64,000 bases of DNA from Corynebacterium sp. HMSC05H05. Its GTDB lineage: Bacteria > Actinomycetota > Actinomycetes > Mycobacteriales > Mycobacteriaceae. Made by a program: the position numbers and the translations under genes. Every line of letters starts with the position of its first letter. Positions within the stretch are counted from its first letter, which is position 1. Shown here piece after piece: positions 54,860 to 63,487 of the stretch. The notes below the pieces were generated by a model. It was not told the origin of the DNA and searched no databases. It was given only the letters and a program-made list of their open reading frames with translations. The stretch is taken from positions 1 to 64,000 of the forward strand of contig NZ_KV788371.1 in NCBI RefSeq assembly GCF_001807265.1. The letters are read 5' to 3'.

Positions 54860-55837
54860 ATGACTGGTTACTCCACCGAAAACCACAAAGACCTCAAGGT
54901 CTTCACCGGCCGCGCCCACCCGGCCCTCGCAGAGGCTGTGGCCAAGGAGCTCGGCATCGAGCTGGTTCCCACCACCGCGCGCGACTTCGCCAACGGCGAG
55001 ATCTTCATCCGCTTCGAAGAGTCCGTCCGCGGCGCCGACTGCTTTGTCATGCAGTCCCACGCCCAGCCGCTGAACAAGTGGCTGATGGAACAGCTCATCA
55101 TGATCGACGCGCTCAAGCGCGGCTCCGCCAAGCGCATCACCGCGATCCTGCCGTTCTACCCCTACGCCCGCCAGGACAAGAAGCACCGCGGCCGCGAGCC
55201 GATCTCCGCCCGCCTGATTGCGGACCTGCTCACCGCCGCCGGCGCGGACCGCATCGTCTCTGTGGACCTGCACACCGACCAGATCCAGGGCTTCTTCGAC
55301 GGCCCGGTGGACCACATGCACGCCCAGCCGATCCTGGTGGACTACATCAAGTCCAAGTACCCGCTGGACAACCTCGTGGTGGTCTCCCCCGACGCCGGCC
55401 GCGTGAAGTCGGCCGAGAAGTGGGCCAACATGCTCGGCGACGCCCCCATGGCGTTCGTGCACAAGACCCGCGACATCGACGCCGCGAACAAGGTCGTGTC
55501 CAACCGCGTCGTCGGCGACGTCGACGGCAAGGACTGCATCCTCATGGACGACATGATCGACACCGGCGGCACCATCGCCGGCGCCGTCGGGGTGCTCAAA
55601 GAGGCCGGCGCGAAGTCCGTGGTCATCGCCTGCACCCACGGCGTGTTCTCCGACCCGGCGCGCGAGCGCCTCAGCGACTGCGGCGCAGAGGAGGTCATCA
55701 CCACCGACACCCTGCCGCAGGACACCGAGGGCTGGAGCAACCTCACAGTGCTGTCCATCGCACCGCTGCTGGCCAAGACGATCCACGAGATCTTTGAAAA
55801 CGGCTCCGTGACCACCCTGTTCGAGGGCCAGGCGTAA
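54860..55837 (+). CDS. prs: Ribose-phosphate pyrophosphokinase
   Basis: A 325-residue PRPP synthase. ARDFANGEIFIRFEESVRG, YPYARQDKKHRGREPISARL, SVDLHTDQIQGFFDGPVDHM (metal and signature motif), VVSPDAGRVKSAEKWA and the PRPP loop MDDMIDTGGTIAGA are complete. It feeds purine, pyrimidine, His and Trp synthesis. It forms an operon with glmU, as in related genomes, and ends near a strong hairpin. Confidence 0.97.
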   Translation: MTGYSTENHKDLKVFTGRAHPALAEAVAKELGIELVPTTARDFANGEIFIRFEESVRGADCFVMQSHAQPLNKWLMEQLIMIDALKRGSAKRITAILPFYPYARQDKKHRGREPISARLIADLLTAAGADRIVSVDLHTDQIQGFFDGPVDHMHAQPILVDYIKSKYPLDNLVVVSPDAGRVKSAEKWANMLGDAPMAFVHKTRDIDAANKVVSNRVVGDVDGKDCILMDDMIDTGGTIAGAVGVLKEAGAKSVVIACTHGVFSDPARERLSDCGAEEVITTDTLPQDTEGWSNLTVLSIAPLLAKTIHEIFENGSVTTLFEGQA

Positions 55838-55863
55838 ACCCCACGGTTCGCCAGACCGCAACA

Positions 55864-55891
55864 GCCGGGGCAGCACTTCCGCTGCCCCGGC
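55864..55891 (+). terminator. hairpin after prs
   Basis: Perfect 11-bp stem GCCGGGGCAGC / GCTGCCCCGGC with a 6-base loop. It is followed by TTCACG rather than a U-run, so termination may be partial. It lies 25 bp before the next gene. Confidence 0.75.
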
Positions 55892-55916
55892 TTCACGCAT
55901 ACGGGAAGGAATAGGC

Positions 55917-56363
55917 ATGTACGAGCGCTACGCTCCGTCGGTGGAGTTCACCCCCGACCTCGAGCACGCGAAATCCATGTTCGACCATGACGCCACCTTG
56001 GAGTACCTCGGTGCGACCATCACGCGGCTCGAACCGGGGTTGGCTGAAGGCGAGTTCACGGTGGAGGCGCGCCACGCCAACGGCTTCGGAGTTTGCCAAG
56101 GCGGCGTGCTGTTCACCTTCGCCGACGCCTTGTTCGGCGGCGCGTGCAACTCGCGGCGCACCGACCCAACCGTCAGCGCGCAATCCGAGATGATTTACCT
56201 CGCCCCCGCGAAGATGGGCCGCACTATCCGCGGCGTTGCGCGCGAGCGCCACACGTGGGGCAGGAACGGGCTTTCGGACGTCACGCTGTACGACGGCGAC
56301 ACCGCCATCGCCGAATTCCGTGGCATGTCCCGCACCACCACCCGACCACCGACAGGAAACTAA
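55917..56363 (+). CDS. PaaI-family hotdog thioesterase
   Basis: A 148-residue hotdog-fold acyl-CoA thioesterase. ANGFGVCQGGVLFTFADALFGGACN is the PaaI-type motif (G-x-x-Q-G-G-x-x-F-x-x-A-D; shown in part: CQGGVLFTFAD), and QSEMIYLAPAKMGRTIRGVA follows. In the phenylacetate pathway PaaI hydrolyses stalled CoA esters, but no paa genes are seen here. The next gene starts 3 bp later. Confidence 0.9.
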   Translation: MYERYAPSVEFTPDLEHAKSMFDHDATLEYLGATITRLEPGLAEGEFTVEARHANGFGVCQGGVLFTFADALFGGACNSRRTDPTVSAQSEMIYLAPAKMGRTIRGVARERHTWGRNGLSDVTLYDGDTAIAEFRGMSRTTTRPPTGN

Positions 56364-56366
56364 ACC

Positions 56367-57716
56367 GTGAGCCAGAACGACAGCCTGCAAGAGCAGGGCC
56401 TGAACAGGAGCGTCAAAAGTCGGCAATTGATGATGATTGCCTTTGGTTCGTCGATAGGCACGGGCCTGTTTTTGGGCTCCGCCGGATCGATCCAGTACGC
56501 CGGGCCCGCGGTGTTGATCTCCTTCGCGCTCGTCGGGCTGATCGTGTACTTCCTCATGCGCATGCTCGGCGAGATGGCGGTGGAGCACCCCGTCTCCGGG
56601 TCGTTCGCGGCGTACTCCCGCGCGTTCATCGGGCCGGTGGCCGGCTTCATCACCGGCTGGAACTGGTGGTTCACCACCGTCGTGGTGGGGATGCTGGAGC
56701 TGACGGCCATGGGCACATTCTTGGACTACTGGTTTCCCGGGTTGCCGCACTGGGTCACCGCGCTGGTCACGCTAGTCCTGGTTGTTGTGCTGAATCTGTT
56801 CAACGTGCGCGTCTTCGCCGCGACCGAGTACTGGCTGTCGCTGATCAAGGTCGCCGCTCTCGTGCTCATGATCGTGCTCGGGTTTGCCCTGGTGGCCGGT
56901 CTCGGCCCCGACGAGCCGATCGGGTTCTCCAACATCACCGAGCACGGCGGGTTCATGCCCAACGGCCCCTCCGGCGTGCTGTTCGCGCTGGTGGCGGTGA
57001 CGTTCACGTTCGGCGGCATCATGTCCATCGGCACCGCCGCCGGCGAGGCGGACAACCCCAAGACCGCCATCCCGCGCGCAGTGAACTCGGTGGTATGGCG
57101 CATTCTGGTGTTCTACCTCGGCGGCATCGGCACCATCCTGCTGCTGGCACCCTGGAACGAGCAAGAAACGAACGAAAGCCCGTTTATCCGCGTGCTTGCC
57201 GGTGTCGGCTTCGGCCCGGCGGCCACGGCACTCAACGTGGTCATCGTGGTGGCGGTGTTCTCGGTGCTCAACACCATGACGTATTCGGGTGCCCGCATGC
57301 TGCGCGACCTCGCCCGCAACGGCCAGGCGCCGCGCGCATTCGCGGCAACCAGCGCGAAAGGGCTGCCCACCAGAGCCCTGCTTTTCGACGCCGCGCTCAT
57401 GGGCACCGTCGTCATCCTGAACTTCTTCTTCGAAGGTAAGATCTTCGCGGTGCTGCTGGCGATTATCGTCGGCACCGAGCTGATCACCTGGGCGGGCATC
57501 TGTATCTCCCACCTGAACTTCCGCAAGACTGCCAAGAGCGCAACCTTCGCGGCGCCGATGTATCCAGCGGCCAACTGGATCTGTATCGCGTTTTTCCTCC
57601 TCGTGCTCGTGTTAATGGGTATTCTTCCGGAATACCGGATGGGCCTTGCCACGCTGACCGGCTGGATCATCGTGCTGGGCCTGATCTCACTGACTACGCA
57701 GAGGAGCCGCGCATGA
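56367..57716 (+). CDS. Amino acid permease (APC superfamily, AAT/GABA permease-like)
   Basis: A 449-residue permease with 12 helices, GTG start at 56367. SRQLMMIAFGSSIGTGLFLGSAG at helix 1, ALVGLIVYFLMRMLGEMAVEHPVSGSFAAYS, and FTFGGIMSIGTAAGEADNPK are the AAT-family signatures. A GABA- or aromatic-amino-acid permease role is possible. The stop overlaps the aminotransferase start by 4 bp. Confidence 0.92.
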   Translation: MSQNDSLQEQGLNRSVKSRQLMMIAFGSSIGTGLFLGSAGSIQYAGPAVLISFALVGLIVYFLMRMLGEMAVEHPVSGSFAAYSRAFIGPVAGFITGWNWWFTTVVVGMLELTAMGTFLDYWFPGLPHWVTALVTLVLVVVLNLFNVRVFAATEYWLSLIKVAALVLMIVLGFALVAGLGPDEPIGFSNITEHGGFMPNGPSGVLFALVAVTFTFGGIMSIGTAAGEADNPKTAIPRAVNSVVWRILVFYLGGIGTILLLAPWNEQETNESPFIRVLAGVGFGPAATALNVVIVVAVFSVLNTMTYSGARMLRDLARNGQAPRAFAATSAKGLPTRALLFDAALMGTVVILNFFFEGKIFAVLLAIIVGTELITWAGICISHLNFRKTAKSATFAAPMYPAANWICIAFFLLVLVLMGILPEYRMGLATLTGWIIVLGLISLTTQRSRA

Positions 57717-58729
57717 TCCGCCCCGACCTCGAGGCCATTCCCCCGTACGTCCCGGGCGTGCGCGACGAGCGCGCCATCAAACTGTCCTCCAACGAGTGCG
57801 CCGAAGGGCCACTGCCGCCGGTGCTCGACGCCATGAGCAACACGCTCGGCGAAATAAACCGTTACCCGGACATCGGCGCGCTCCGGCTGCGCACGGCTCT
57901 GGGACAGCACCTGGGTGTGGAACCTGAGCAGGTCGCGCTCGGCGCCGGATCATCCGCGCTGTGCCAGCAGCTGGTCTCGATTGCGGCCCAGCCCGGCGAC
58001 GAAGTGGTCTTCCCCTGGCGCAGCTTCGAGGCCTACCCGATCTTCGTCCAGATCGTCGGCGCCACCCCAGTGAAAGTCCCGCTCGACAGCGACAACAGGC
58101 TCGACATGCCGGCGCTCGCCGCCGCGGTGACCGAGCGCACCAAGCTGATCTTCCTCTGCAACCCGAACAACCCCACCGGCACGACAATCACCAACGCCGA
58201 GTTCACCGCCTTCATGGACAAGGTGCCGGCGGACGTGCTCGTCGTGCTCGACGAGGCCTACTTCGAGTACAACCAAGCCGCCGACACCCCAGTGGCCACC
58301 GAGGTGATCACCCGCTACCCGAATGTGGTGGGCCTTCGCACCTTCTCCAAAGCGTACGGCCTGGCAGGCGCGCGAATCGGCTACGCGTTCGGCCCGCGCC
58401 CGATCATCGACGCGCTGAACAAGGTCTCCATTCCCTTTTCCGTCAGCGCGATCGCGCAAGAGGCGGCACTCGCCTCGCTCGAGGCACAGGAGGCGCTGCG
58501 TGCGCGTATCGACGGCACCGTGGCCGAGCGGAGCCGTGTCGTCGACAAGCTTGGGCTTGCAGCAAGCCAGGCGAACTTCGTGTGGTTGCCCGGCGCAGGC
58601 AAAGAGTTGGCCGACCGGCTGGCCACGGAAGGCGTGCTGGTGCGCTCCTTCCCTGAAGGCATCCGCGTGACAGTGACGAACACGGAAGAAACCGACGCGC
58701 TTTTGGAGGCCTTCGACCGTGCGCAGTGA
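57713..58729 (+). CDS. Aromatic/histidinol-phosphate aminotransferase (HisC-like, Pat-type)
   Basis: A 338-residue class I/II PLP aminotransferase. IKLSSNECAEGPLPPVLDA, YPDIGALRLRTALGQHLGV, CNPNNPTGTTI, VLDEAYFEYN and the PLP lysine in RTFSKAYGLAGARIGYAFG are clear. In corynebacteria the pat-type enzyme transaminates aromatic keto acids, and the preceding amino acid permease fits that. HisC proper usually lies in a his operon, which is not here. Confidence 0.9.
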   Translation: MIRPDLEAIPPYVPGVRDERAIKLSSNECAEGPLPPVLDAMSNTLGEINRYPDIGALRLRTALGQHLGVEPEQVALGAGSSALCQQLVSIAAQPGDEVVFPWRSFEAYPIFVQIVGATPVKVPLDSDNRLDMPALAAAVTERTKLIFLCNPNNPTGTTITNAEFTAFMDKVPADVLVVLDEAYFEYNQAADTPVATEVITRYPNVVGLRTFSKAYGLAGARIGYAFGPRPIIDALNKVSIPFSVSAIAQEAALASLEAQEALRARIDGTVAERSRVVDKLGLAASQANFVWLPGAGKELADRLATEGVLVRSFPEGIRVTVTNTEETDALLEAFDRAQ

Positions 58730-60053
58730 ACGCCGTCGCGTCGTCGCGGCCACCACCATCGGCACCGCCATCGAGTGGTACGACTACTTCCTCTACGCGG
58801 CCGTCGCCGGCTTGGTGTTCAACCAGGTCATGTTCGGCCCGCTCGGGCCCGCCGCGGCGACGATTGCCAGCTTCCTCACCGTGGGCCTGTCCTTTTTGTT
58901 CCGGCCGTTGGGTGCGGTGCTGGCAGGCCACTTCGGCGACCGGCTGGGCCGGCGCGGGGTGCTCATGGTCACGCTGTTCACCATGGGCACCGCCACAGCG
59001 CTGATCGGTCTTTTACCCACGTATGAAACCGCTGGCTGGTTCGCGCCAGCCGCCCTGGTGTTCCTGCGCATCCTGCAGGGCACCTCTGCAGGAGGTGAGT
59101 GGGGCTCGGCGGTGCTTCTGGCCGTGGAACACGCACCGGCCGACAAGCGTGGCCTTTACGGCGCCGGACCCCAGGTGGGCGTGCCGGCGGGGCTTTTGCT
59201 GTCATCCGGTGTGCTGGCGCTGATGACCATGATCGCCCCGGGGGATGCGTTTCTGCAGTGGGGCTGGCGCGTGCCGTTTCTGCTTTCCATCGGCCTGACC
59301 GTGCTGGGCTGGTGGATCCGTACCGGCGTGGAGGAATCGCCCGTGGTGGAGGAAATGCGCGAGGTCGGCGCGCGTAACCCGGTCGGCTCGCTGTTCAAGC
59401 GCCACGCCGGGCTCGTGCTCGCCGCCGCGCTGATCTTCGCCGCAAACGGCACGGTGGGCTACATGACCACCGGCGGCTACATCCAGAACTACGTCACCGA
59501 CCCGGCCGGGCTCGCCATCGAACGCGGCGACATCCTGTGGGCCGTCACCGCCTCAGCCGCCACTTGGCTGTGCACCACCGCGTTCGCCGGCTGGGTCTCC
59601 GACTTCATCGGCCGCCGCCGCACGCTTGCGATCGGCTTCGTCGTGCAGGCAGCCGGCGTGTTGGCGCTGTTCCCGCTGGTGAACACCGGATCGTTGCCAA
59701 AAATCACCGCGGCGCTGATCTTCCTCACCGTCGGGCTCGGCCTGACCTACGGACAAATCGGCGCGTTCTACGCCGAGCTCTTCCCCGCCTCCATCCGTGC
59801 CTCCGGCGCCTCCATTTCCTACGCCCTCGGCGCGATCCTGGGCGGCGCGTTCGCCCCCACCATCGCCGCGGCCCTGCGCGAGGCGACGGGCGGCACCACC
59901 GCCATCACCGTGTACTTGATGGCGGCGACGGTCACGGGCCTCGTCGTCACGCTGCTGATGCGCGAGCGCCGGGGCATCCCGCTCGGGCACGAGTTTGAGG
60001 AGGCCCAGGCAAGCGGGCATTTTGTGTGGCAAAAACCGCCTGCTACCCTGTAG
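58719..60053 (+). CDS. MFS transporter, metabolite:H+ symporter (MHS) family
   Basis: A 444-residue transporter, GTG start at 58719 overlapping the aminotransferase by 11 bp. ATTIGTAIEWYDYFLYAA is the MHS-family start, followed by LFRPLGAVLAGHFGDRLGRRGVL, ILQGTSAGGEWGSAVLL and the late TYGQIGAFYAELFPASIRASGAS. Relatives carry organic acids such as shikimate, citrate or proline betaine. The run thioesterase-permease-aminotransferase-MHS carrier looks like one operon for amino acid or keto acid use. Confidence 0.92.
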   Translation: MRSERRRVVAATTIGTAIEWYDYFLYAAVAGLVFNQVMFGPLGPAAATIASFLTVGLSFLFRPLGAVLAGHFGDRLGRRGVLMVTLFTMGTATALIGLLPTYETAGWFAPAALVFLRILQGTSAGGEWGSAVLLAVEHAPADKRGLYGAGPQVGVPAGLLLSSGVLALMTMIAPGDAFLQWGWRVPFLLSIGLTVLGWWIRTGVEESPVVEEMREVGARNPVGSLFKRHAGLVLAAALIFAANGTVGYMTTGGYIQNYVTDPAGLAIERGDILWAVTASAATWLCTTAFAGWVSDFIGRRRTLAIGFVVQAAGVLALFPLVNTGSLPKITAALIFLTVGLGLTYGQIGAFYAELFPASIRASGASISYALGAILGGAFAPTIAAALREATGGTTAITVYLMAATVTGLVVTLLMRERRGIPLGHEFEEAQASGHFVWQKPPATL

Positions 60054-60185
60054 CAGTCTCGGCGAGGGCCTTGATAGGCCGTTATCGACGCGATTTTGAG
60101 ATCCTTTGCGATCACTCGACGAGCACATATCCGTTTAGTGGTCGCAGGCAAGGCCTGTGGCCCTTCACACACGAAGGAGTACAAC

Positions 60186-60836
60186 ATGGCTATTACCCCC
60201 ACCGTTATCAAGGGTGAGCGTCGCGAGGAGTTCGGCAAGGGCTCCGCACGCCGTCTGCGCCGCGACGGCAAGATCCCGGGTGTCCTGTACGAAAAGGGCA
60301 TCGAGAACATCCACTTCGCGGTCGACCGCATTGAGATGACCGCAATCGTGCGTAACGACGGCGCCAACGCCATCGTCGAGCTCGAGCTCGACGGCGAGAA
60401 GCTGCTGGCCATGGTCAAGCACATCGACCAGAACGTGCTCACCCTGGACATCGACCACATCGACCTGTTCGGCATTAAGCGCGGCGAGAAGGTCACCGTC
60501 GAGGTCCCTGTTGTCATGGAGGGCGAGGCTGCTCCGGGCGCAGTTGTGCTGCAGGAGACCGACTACGTGGAGATCGAGATCGACGCGCTGTCCATCCCGG
60601 ACGAGCTGACCGTCTCCATCGAGGGCAAGGAGATCGGCGACGCGCTCTACGCAACCGATGTCAAGCTACCGGAGGGCGCAGAGCTCATCTCCGACGCGGA
60701 GACCCTCATCGTCAACGTCACCTACGAGCAGGTTGACGAGGACCTCGAGGCTGAGGCCGAGGCCGCTGAGGAAGGCGGCGCCGAGGCTGGCGCTGAGTCC
60801 GAGGCTCCGGCTGAGGAGAAGGGCGACGAGGAGTAA
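60186..60836 (+). CDS. rplY: 50S ribosomal protein L25/Ctc
   Basis: A 216-residue long-form L25 (Ctc type), binding 5S rRNA. RREEFGKGSARRLRRDGKIPGVLY is the N-terminal RNA-binding signature (shown in part: GKGSARRLRRDGKIPGVLY). A second beta domain follows (IDALSIPDELTVSIEGKEIG). The last 40 residues are almost wholly Ala/Glu/Gly. AAGGAG precedes the ATG by seven bases. The stretch 60054-60185 before it holds no gene. Confidence 0.96.
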   Translation: MAITPTVIKGERREEFGKGSARRLRRDGKIPGVLYEKGIENIHFAVDRIEMTAIVRNDGANAIVELELDGEKLLAMVKHIDQNVLTLDIDHIDLFGIKRGEKVTVEVPVVMEGEAAPGAVVLQETDYVEIEIDALSIPDELTVSIEGKEIGDALYATDVKLPEGAELISDAETLIVNVTYEQVDEDLEAEAEAAEEGGAEAGAESEAPAEEKGDEE

Positions 60837-60852
60837 ATCCTCCCCTCCCCAA

Positions 60853-60884
60853 CCCGCCACCGCATCCCCGCGGCGGCGGGTTTT
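60853..60884 (+). terminator. rplY terminator
   Basis: GC-rich stem CCCGCC-a-CCGC / GCGG-c-GGCGGG with a short loop, followed by TTTTCC. It sits 16 bp after the rplY stop. Confidence 0.88.
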
Positions 60885-60915
60885 CCGCATTTTCGGGTGG
60901 GTTATCCTCGTGGGC

Positions 60916-61467
60916 GTGACTATCTTGATCGTCGGCCTTGGCAACCCCGGCCCGCAGTACGCCGCCACGCGGCACAACGCGGGCGTGTTCGTCGTGGAGG
61001 AGCTGCTCGGCCGCGCCACCCCGATGCCGGCGCAACTTGCGGTGCACAAGCGCACGAACACGGAGATCGCCGAGCTTGCGAAGGGGCGCTTGCTTGACGA
61101 CGACCATGCGGTCATCGCCCGCACCCGGGCCTTCATGAACGTCTCCGGTGGGCCAGTCAAAGCACTGATGGACTACTTCAGCGTGAAGCCGGAGGACCTC
61201 TACGTGGTGCACGACGAGCTGGATTTAGAGCTCGGCGAGGTGAAGCTACGCCTGGGCGGCGGCGACCACGGGCACAACGGGTTGAAGTCCATCACGAAAT
61301 CGCTGGGCGGCAAGCCGTACAACAAGGTGGCGGTGGGCATTGGGCGCCCGCCCGGACGGATGGCGCCGGCGGACTACGTGCTCAAACCATTCAGCGCGAA
61401 GGAGCAGGTGGACTTGGCTATCGCGTCCGCAGACGCGGCAGATGAGATCCTGCGGGCGATAAGCTAG
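60916..61467 (+). CDS. pth: Peptidyl-tRNA hydrolase (first paralogue)
   Basis: A 183-residue Pth. It releases tRNA from peptidyl-tRNAs that drop off the ribosome. VGLGNPGPQYAATRHNAG with the catalytic His, TRAFMNVSGGPV, VVHDELDLELGEVKLRLGGGDHGHNGLKSI with the catalytic Asp region, and GIGRPPGRM are present. The GTG at 60916 is the family-like start; the longer frame upstream shadows rplY. A second pth starts at 63488. Confidence 0.94.
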   Translation: MTILIVGLGNPGPQYAATRHNAGVFVVEELLGRATPMPAQLAVHKRTNTEIAELAKGRLLDDDHAVIARTRAFMNVSGGPVKALMDYFSVKPEDLYVVHDELDLELGEVKLRLGGGDHGHNGLKSITKSLGGKPYNKVAVGIGRPPGRMAPADYVLKPFSAKEQVDLAIASADAADEILRAIS

Positions 61468-61472
61468 TGTGC

Positions 61473-62267
61473 ATGAAACTTGCCACGATCAGGACCGGAA
61501 GCACCACCACCGCTGCCCGCGTTATCGGCGAGGGAAGGGCGGTGACGTTGGGCGCGGAGGACGTCGGAACGCTGCTGCGCGACGGCACTTTCGAAGAAGG
61601 CGAGGAGATCACCTTCACCCCGGGCGATCTCGCGCCGGTGATCCCGCGCCCCGGCAAAATCATCTGCGTCGGCTTGAACTACGCCAAGCACATCGCCGAG
61701 ATGGGGCACGAGCAGCCGGACGTGCCCACCTTGTTCATCAAGTACCCGGAGGCGCTCATCGGCGCCCACGACGACGCCGAAGTACCCAGCTTCAACGCCG
61801 ACACCCTCGATTTTGAGGGCGAGCTCGCGGTGGTAATCGGCACCCGCGCCCGCCACGCGACCAACGGCGCGGAGCACATCGCGGGATACTCGGTGATCAA
61901 CGACTACACCCAGCGCCACTACCAAAAGCGCACGCAGCAGTGGCACCAGGGCAAGTCCCTGGAGAAAACTGCCGGTTTCGGACCGTGGCTGGACACCGAG
62001 TGGCAGCCGGGGCCTGCAATCACCACCACTGTCAACGGCGAGGTGATGCAGCACGCCCCCACCGACGACCTGGTGTTCACGCCCGCGAAGCTGGTGGAGT
62101 TCATCTCGCACCTCTACCCGCTCGAGCCCGGCGACGTCATCGCCACCGGCACCCCTGCCGGCGTGGGCCACGCCCGCGAGCCGAAGCGCTACCTTGCTGA
62201 CGGCGACACGGTGCGCGTGGAAATCGAGGGCTTGGGCGCGATCGAGAACACCACGCGGGTGTATTAG
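61473..62267 (+). CDS. Fumarylacetoacetate hydrolase-family protein
   Basis: A 264-residue FAH-family protein (2-hydroxyhepta-2,4-diene-1,7-dioate isomerase type). IICVGLNYAKHIAEMG, the metal-binding E-x-E-x-x-x-D-like region DFEGELAVVIG, YSVINDYTQRHYQ, GPWLDTEW and GDVIATGTPAGVGHA fit the family. Related enzymes are oxaloacetate or acylpyruvate hydrolases. Start ATG 61473; GTG 61467 overlaps the pth stop. Confidence 0.9.
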   Translation: MKLATIRTGSTTTAARVIGEGRAVTLGAEDVGTLLRDGTFEEGEEITFTPGDLAPVIPRPGKIICVGLNYAKHIAEMGHEQPDVPTLFIKYPEALIGAHDDAEVPSFNADTLDFEGELAVVIGTRARHATNGAEHIAGYSVINDYTQRHYQKRTQQWHQGKSLEKTAGFGPWLDTEWQPGPAITTTVNGEVMQHAPTDDLVFTPAKLVEFISHLYPLEPGDVIATGTPAGVGHAREPKRYLADGDTVRVEIEGLGAIENTTRVY

Positions 62268-62575
62268 CGGCTGAGCTGGTCCAGCAGACGGACCTCAGCC
62301 TCGGCGATCATCTGCAGCGGGAACAGCAAGATCGCCAGCGGCAACGCGCTGAGCATGACCCCACCGAACTTTTCGGTCGGGTGCCTGTCCGCGCCGCCGT
62401 TGATCTGGTCGAGCCCGTTCATGATGTTGGTCATGAGGAAGCTGTAGAGCCCCCACGCGCTGCCGCTGTAGGCGATGTCGTGCTCAGCAGGGGCTGCGGG
62501 GGCGGCCGGGGCAAGCGCGCCCATTGCAAGCGCGCCTGTGGTTGCGGTGGCAATGGCAATCTTGGAAAGTTTCAT
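62264..62575 (-). CDS. Small secreted or membrane-associated protein
   Basis: A 103-residue protein with a cleavable signal peptide (KIAIATATTGALAMGALAPAAPA) and a mature part with two moderately hydrophobic stretches (WGLYSFLMTNIMNGL, GVMLSALPLAILLFPLQMI). No family recognised. The start at 62575 is set by the signal peptide; the longer frame upstream is a shadow. It overlaps the FAH stop by 4 bp. Confidence 0.7.
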   Translation of the reverse strand: MKLSKIAIATATTGALAMGALAPAAPAAPAEHDIAYSGSAWGLYSFLMTNIMNGLDQINGGADRHPTEKFGGVMLSALPLAILLFPLQMIAEAEVRLLDQLSR

Positions 62576-62598
62576 GTCCCTAACATCGCTGCCACCGG

Positions 62599-63471
62599 TT
62601 AGGGCGTTAACATCCGCTGGATCTCGCGCGCCGGTGCGGCCATGAGTTCGCCTCGGTCCACGCCGACGAGGCAGTAGTCGTTGTCTCTGGTCATGGGCCG
62701 CAGGTACGGGTAGGTCGGCGGCAGGTCCGGGTGTTCGCGGGTGAACGCGGTTTCCAACCCGCTCGCCCACCGCCCAGAGAACGCGCGCGAGACCACGGCG
62801 GGCGCGTCCGTGCGCAGCAGGTCGCGGTTGCGCGCGCTGGTGCCGGCTTCGTCGGCGAGCAAAAATGCGGTGCCGCAGGCGACAGGGACGCCAAGCGTTT
62901 CGACGTCCTCCGGTCCCCGCACCCCACCCGCCGCGATCACGGGCCCATCCGCGAGCGCGAGAAGCTCCTCCAACGTCCGCTGGTCCGGGTCCTCGTGCTG
63001 GTCCCAGGTTGCGCGGTGACCGCCGGCACGCGGGCCCTGGACGATCACGCCGTCGACGCCCCTGCGCTTCGCCTCGGCAATCTCGGCAGGGCTGGTCACC
63101 GTCGCCCACGCCTCCGAGCCCGCGGCGTGCAGCTGGGCAATCTCGGCTTCGGTGAAGCAACCGAAAGTGGACGAGACCACGGCGGGTGCAGCGTCGAGGA
63201 CGAGCGCGAACTTCTCCGCGTAGTCGGACGAGACGTCCGGGACTTCTTGGTGGAGGCGGCGGGCGACCGTGAGGACGTCATCAGGCTTTGGCTCCCGCTG
63301 GGGCACGAAGAGGTTGGCGCCGAACGGCGGCTCGCACGCGGCGAGCCACTCGCGGGCCTGGGCGACGGTGCAGGTGCCGAGCGCGATGAACCCGAAGCTC
63401 ACCGCGTTGACGAGTGCGGGCGTGGACGGTCCGCCGGCCATGGGTGCTGCGATCACTCGTGGAAACTCCAT
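62599..63471 (-). CDS. Nitronate monooxygenase/NPD-family flavoprotein
   Basis: About 290 residues of TIM-barrel FMN oxidoreductase. VIAAPMAGGPSTPALVNAVSFGFIALG at the start, VQGPRAGGHRAT (FMN/catalytic His loop), VIAAGGVRGPEDV and GVPVACGTAFLLADEAGTS fit the nitronate monooxygenase (2-nitropropane dioxygenase-like) family. The start is ATG 63471 (MEFPRVI) or 63489 (MTHTLAMEF), the latter overlapping the divergent pth start. Confidence 0.87.
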   Translation of the reverse strand: MEFPRVIAAPMAGGPSTPALVNAVSFGFIALGTCTVAQAREWLAACEPPFGANLFVPQREPKPDDVLTVARRLHQEVPDVSSDYAEKFALVLDAAPAVVSSTFGCFTEAEIAQLHAAGSEAWATVTSPAEIAEAKRRGVDGVIVQGPRAGGHRATWDQHEDPDQRTLEELLALADGPVIAAGGVRGPEDVETLGVPVACGTAFLLADEAGTSARNRDLLRTDAPAVVSRAFSGRWASGLETAFTREHPDLPPTYPYLRPMTRDNDYCLVGVDRGELMAAPAREIQRMLTP

Positions 63472-63487
63472 GGCTAGAGTATGCGTC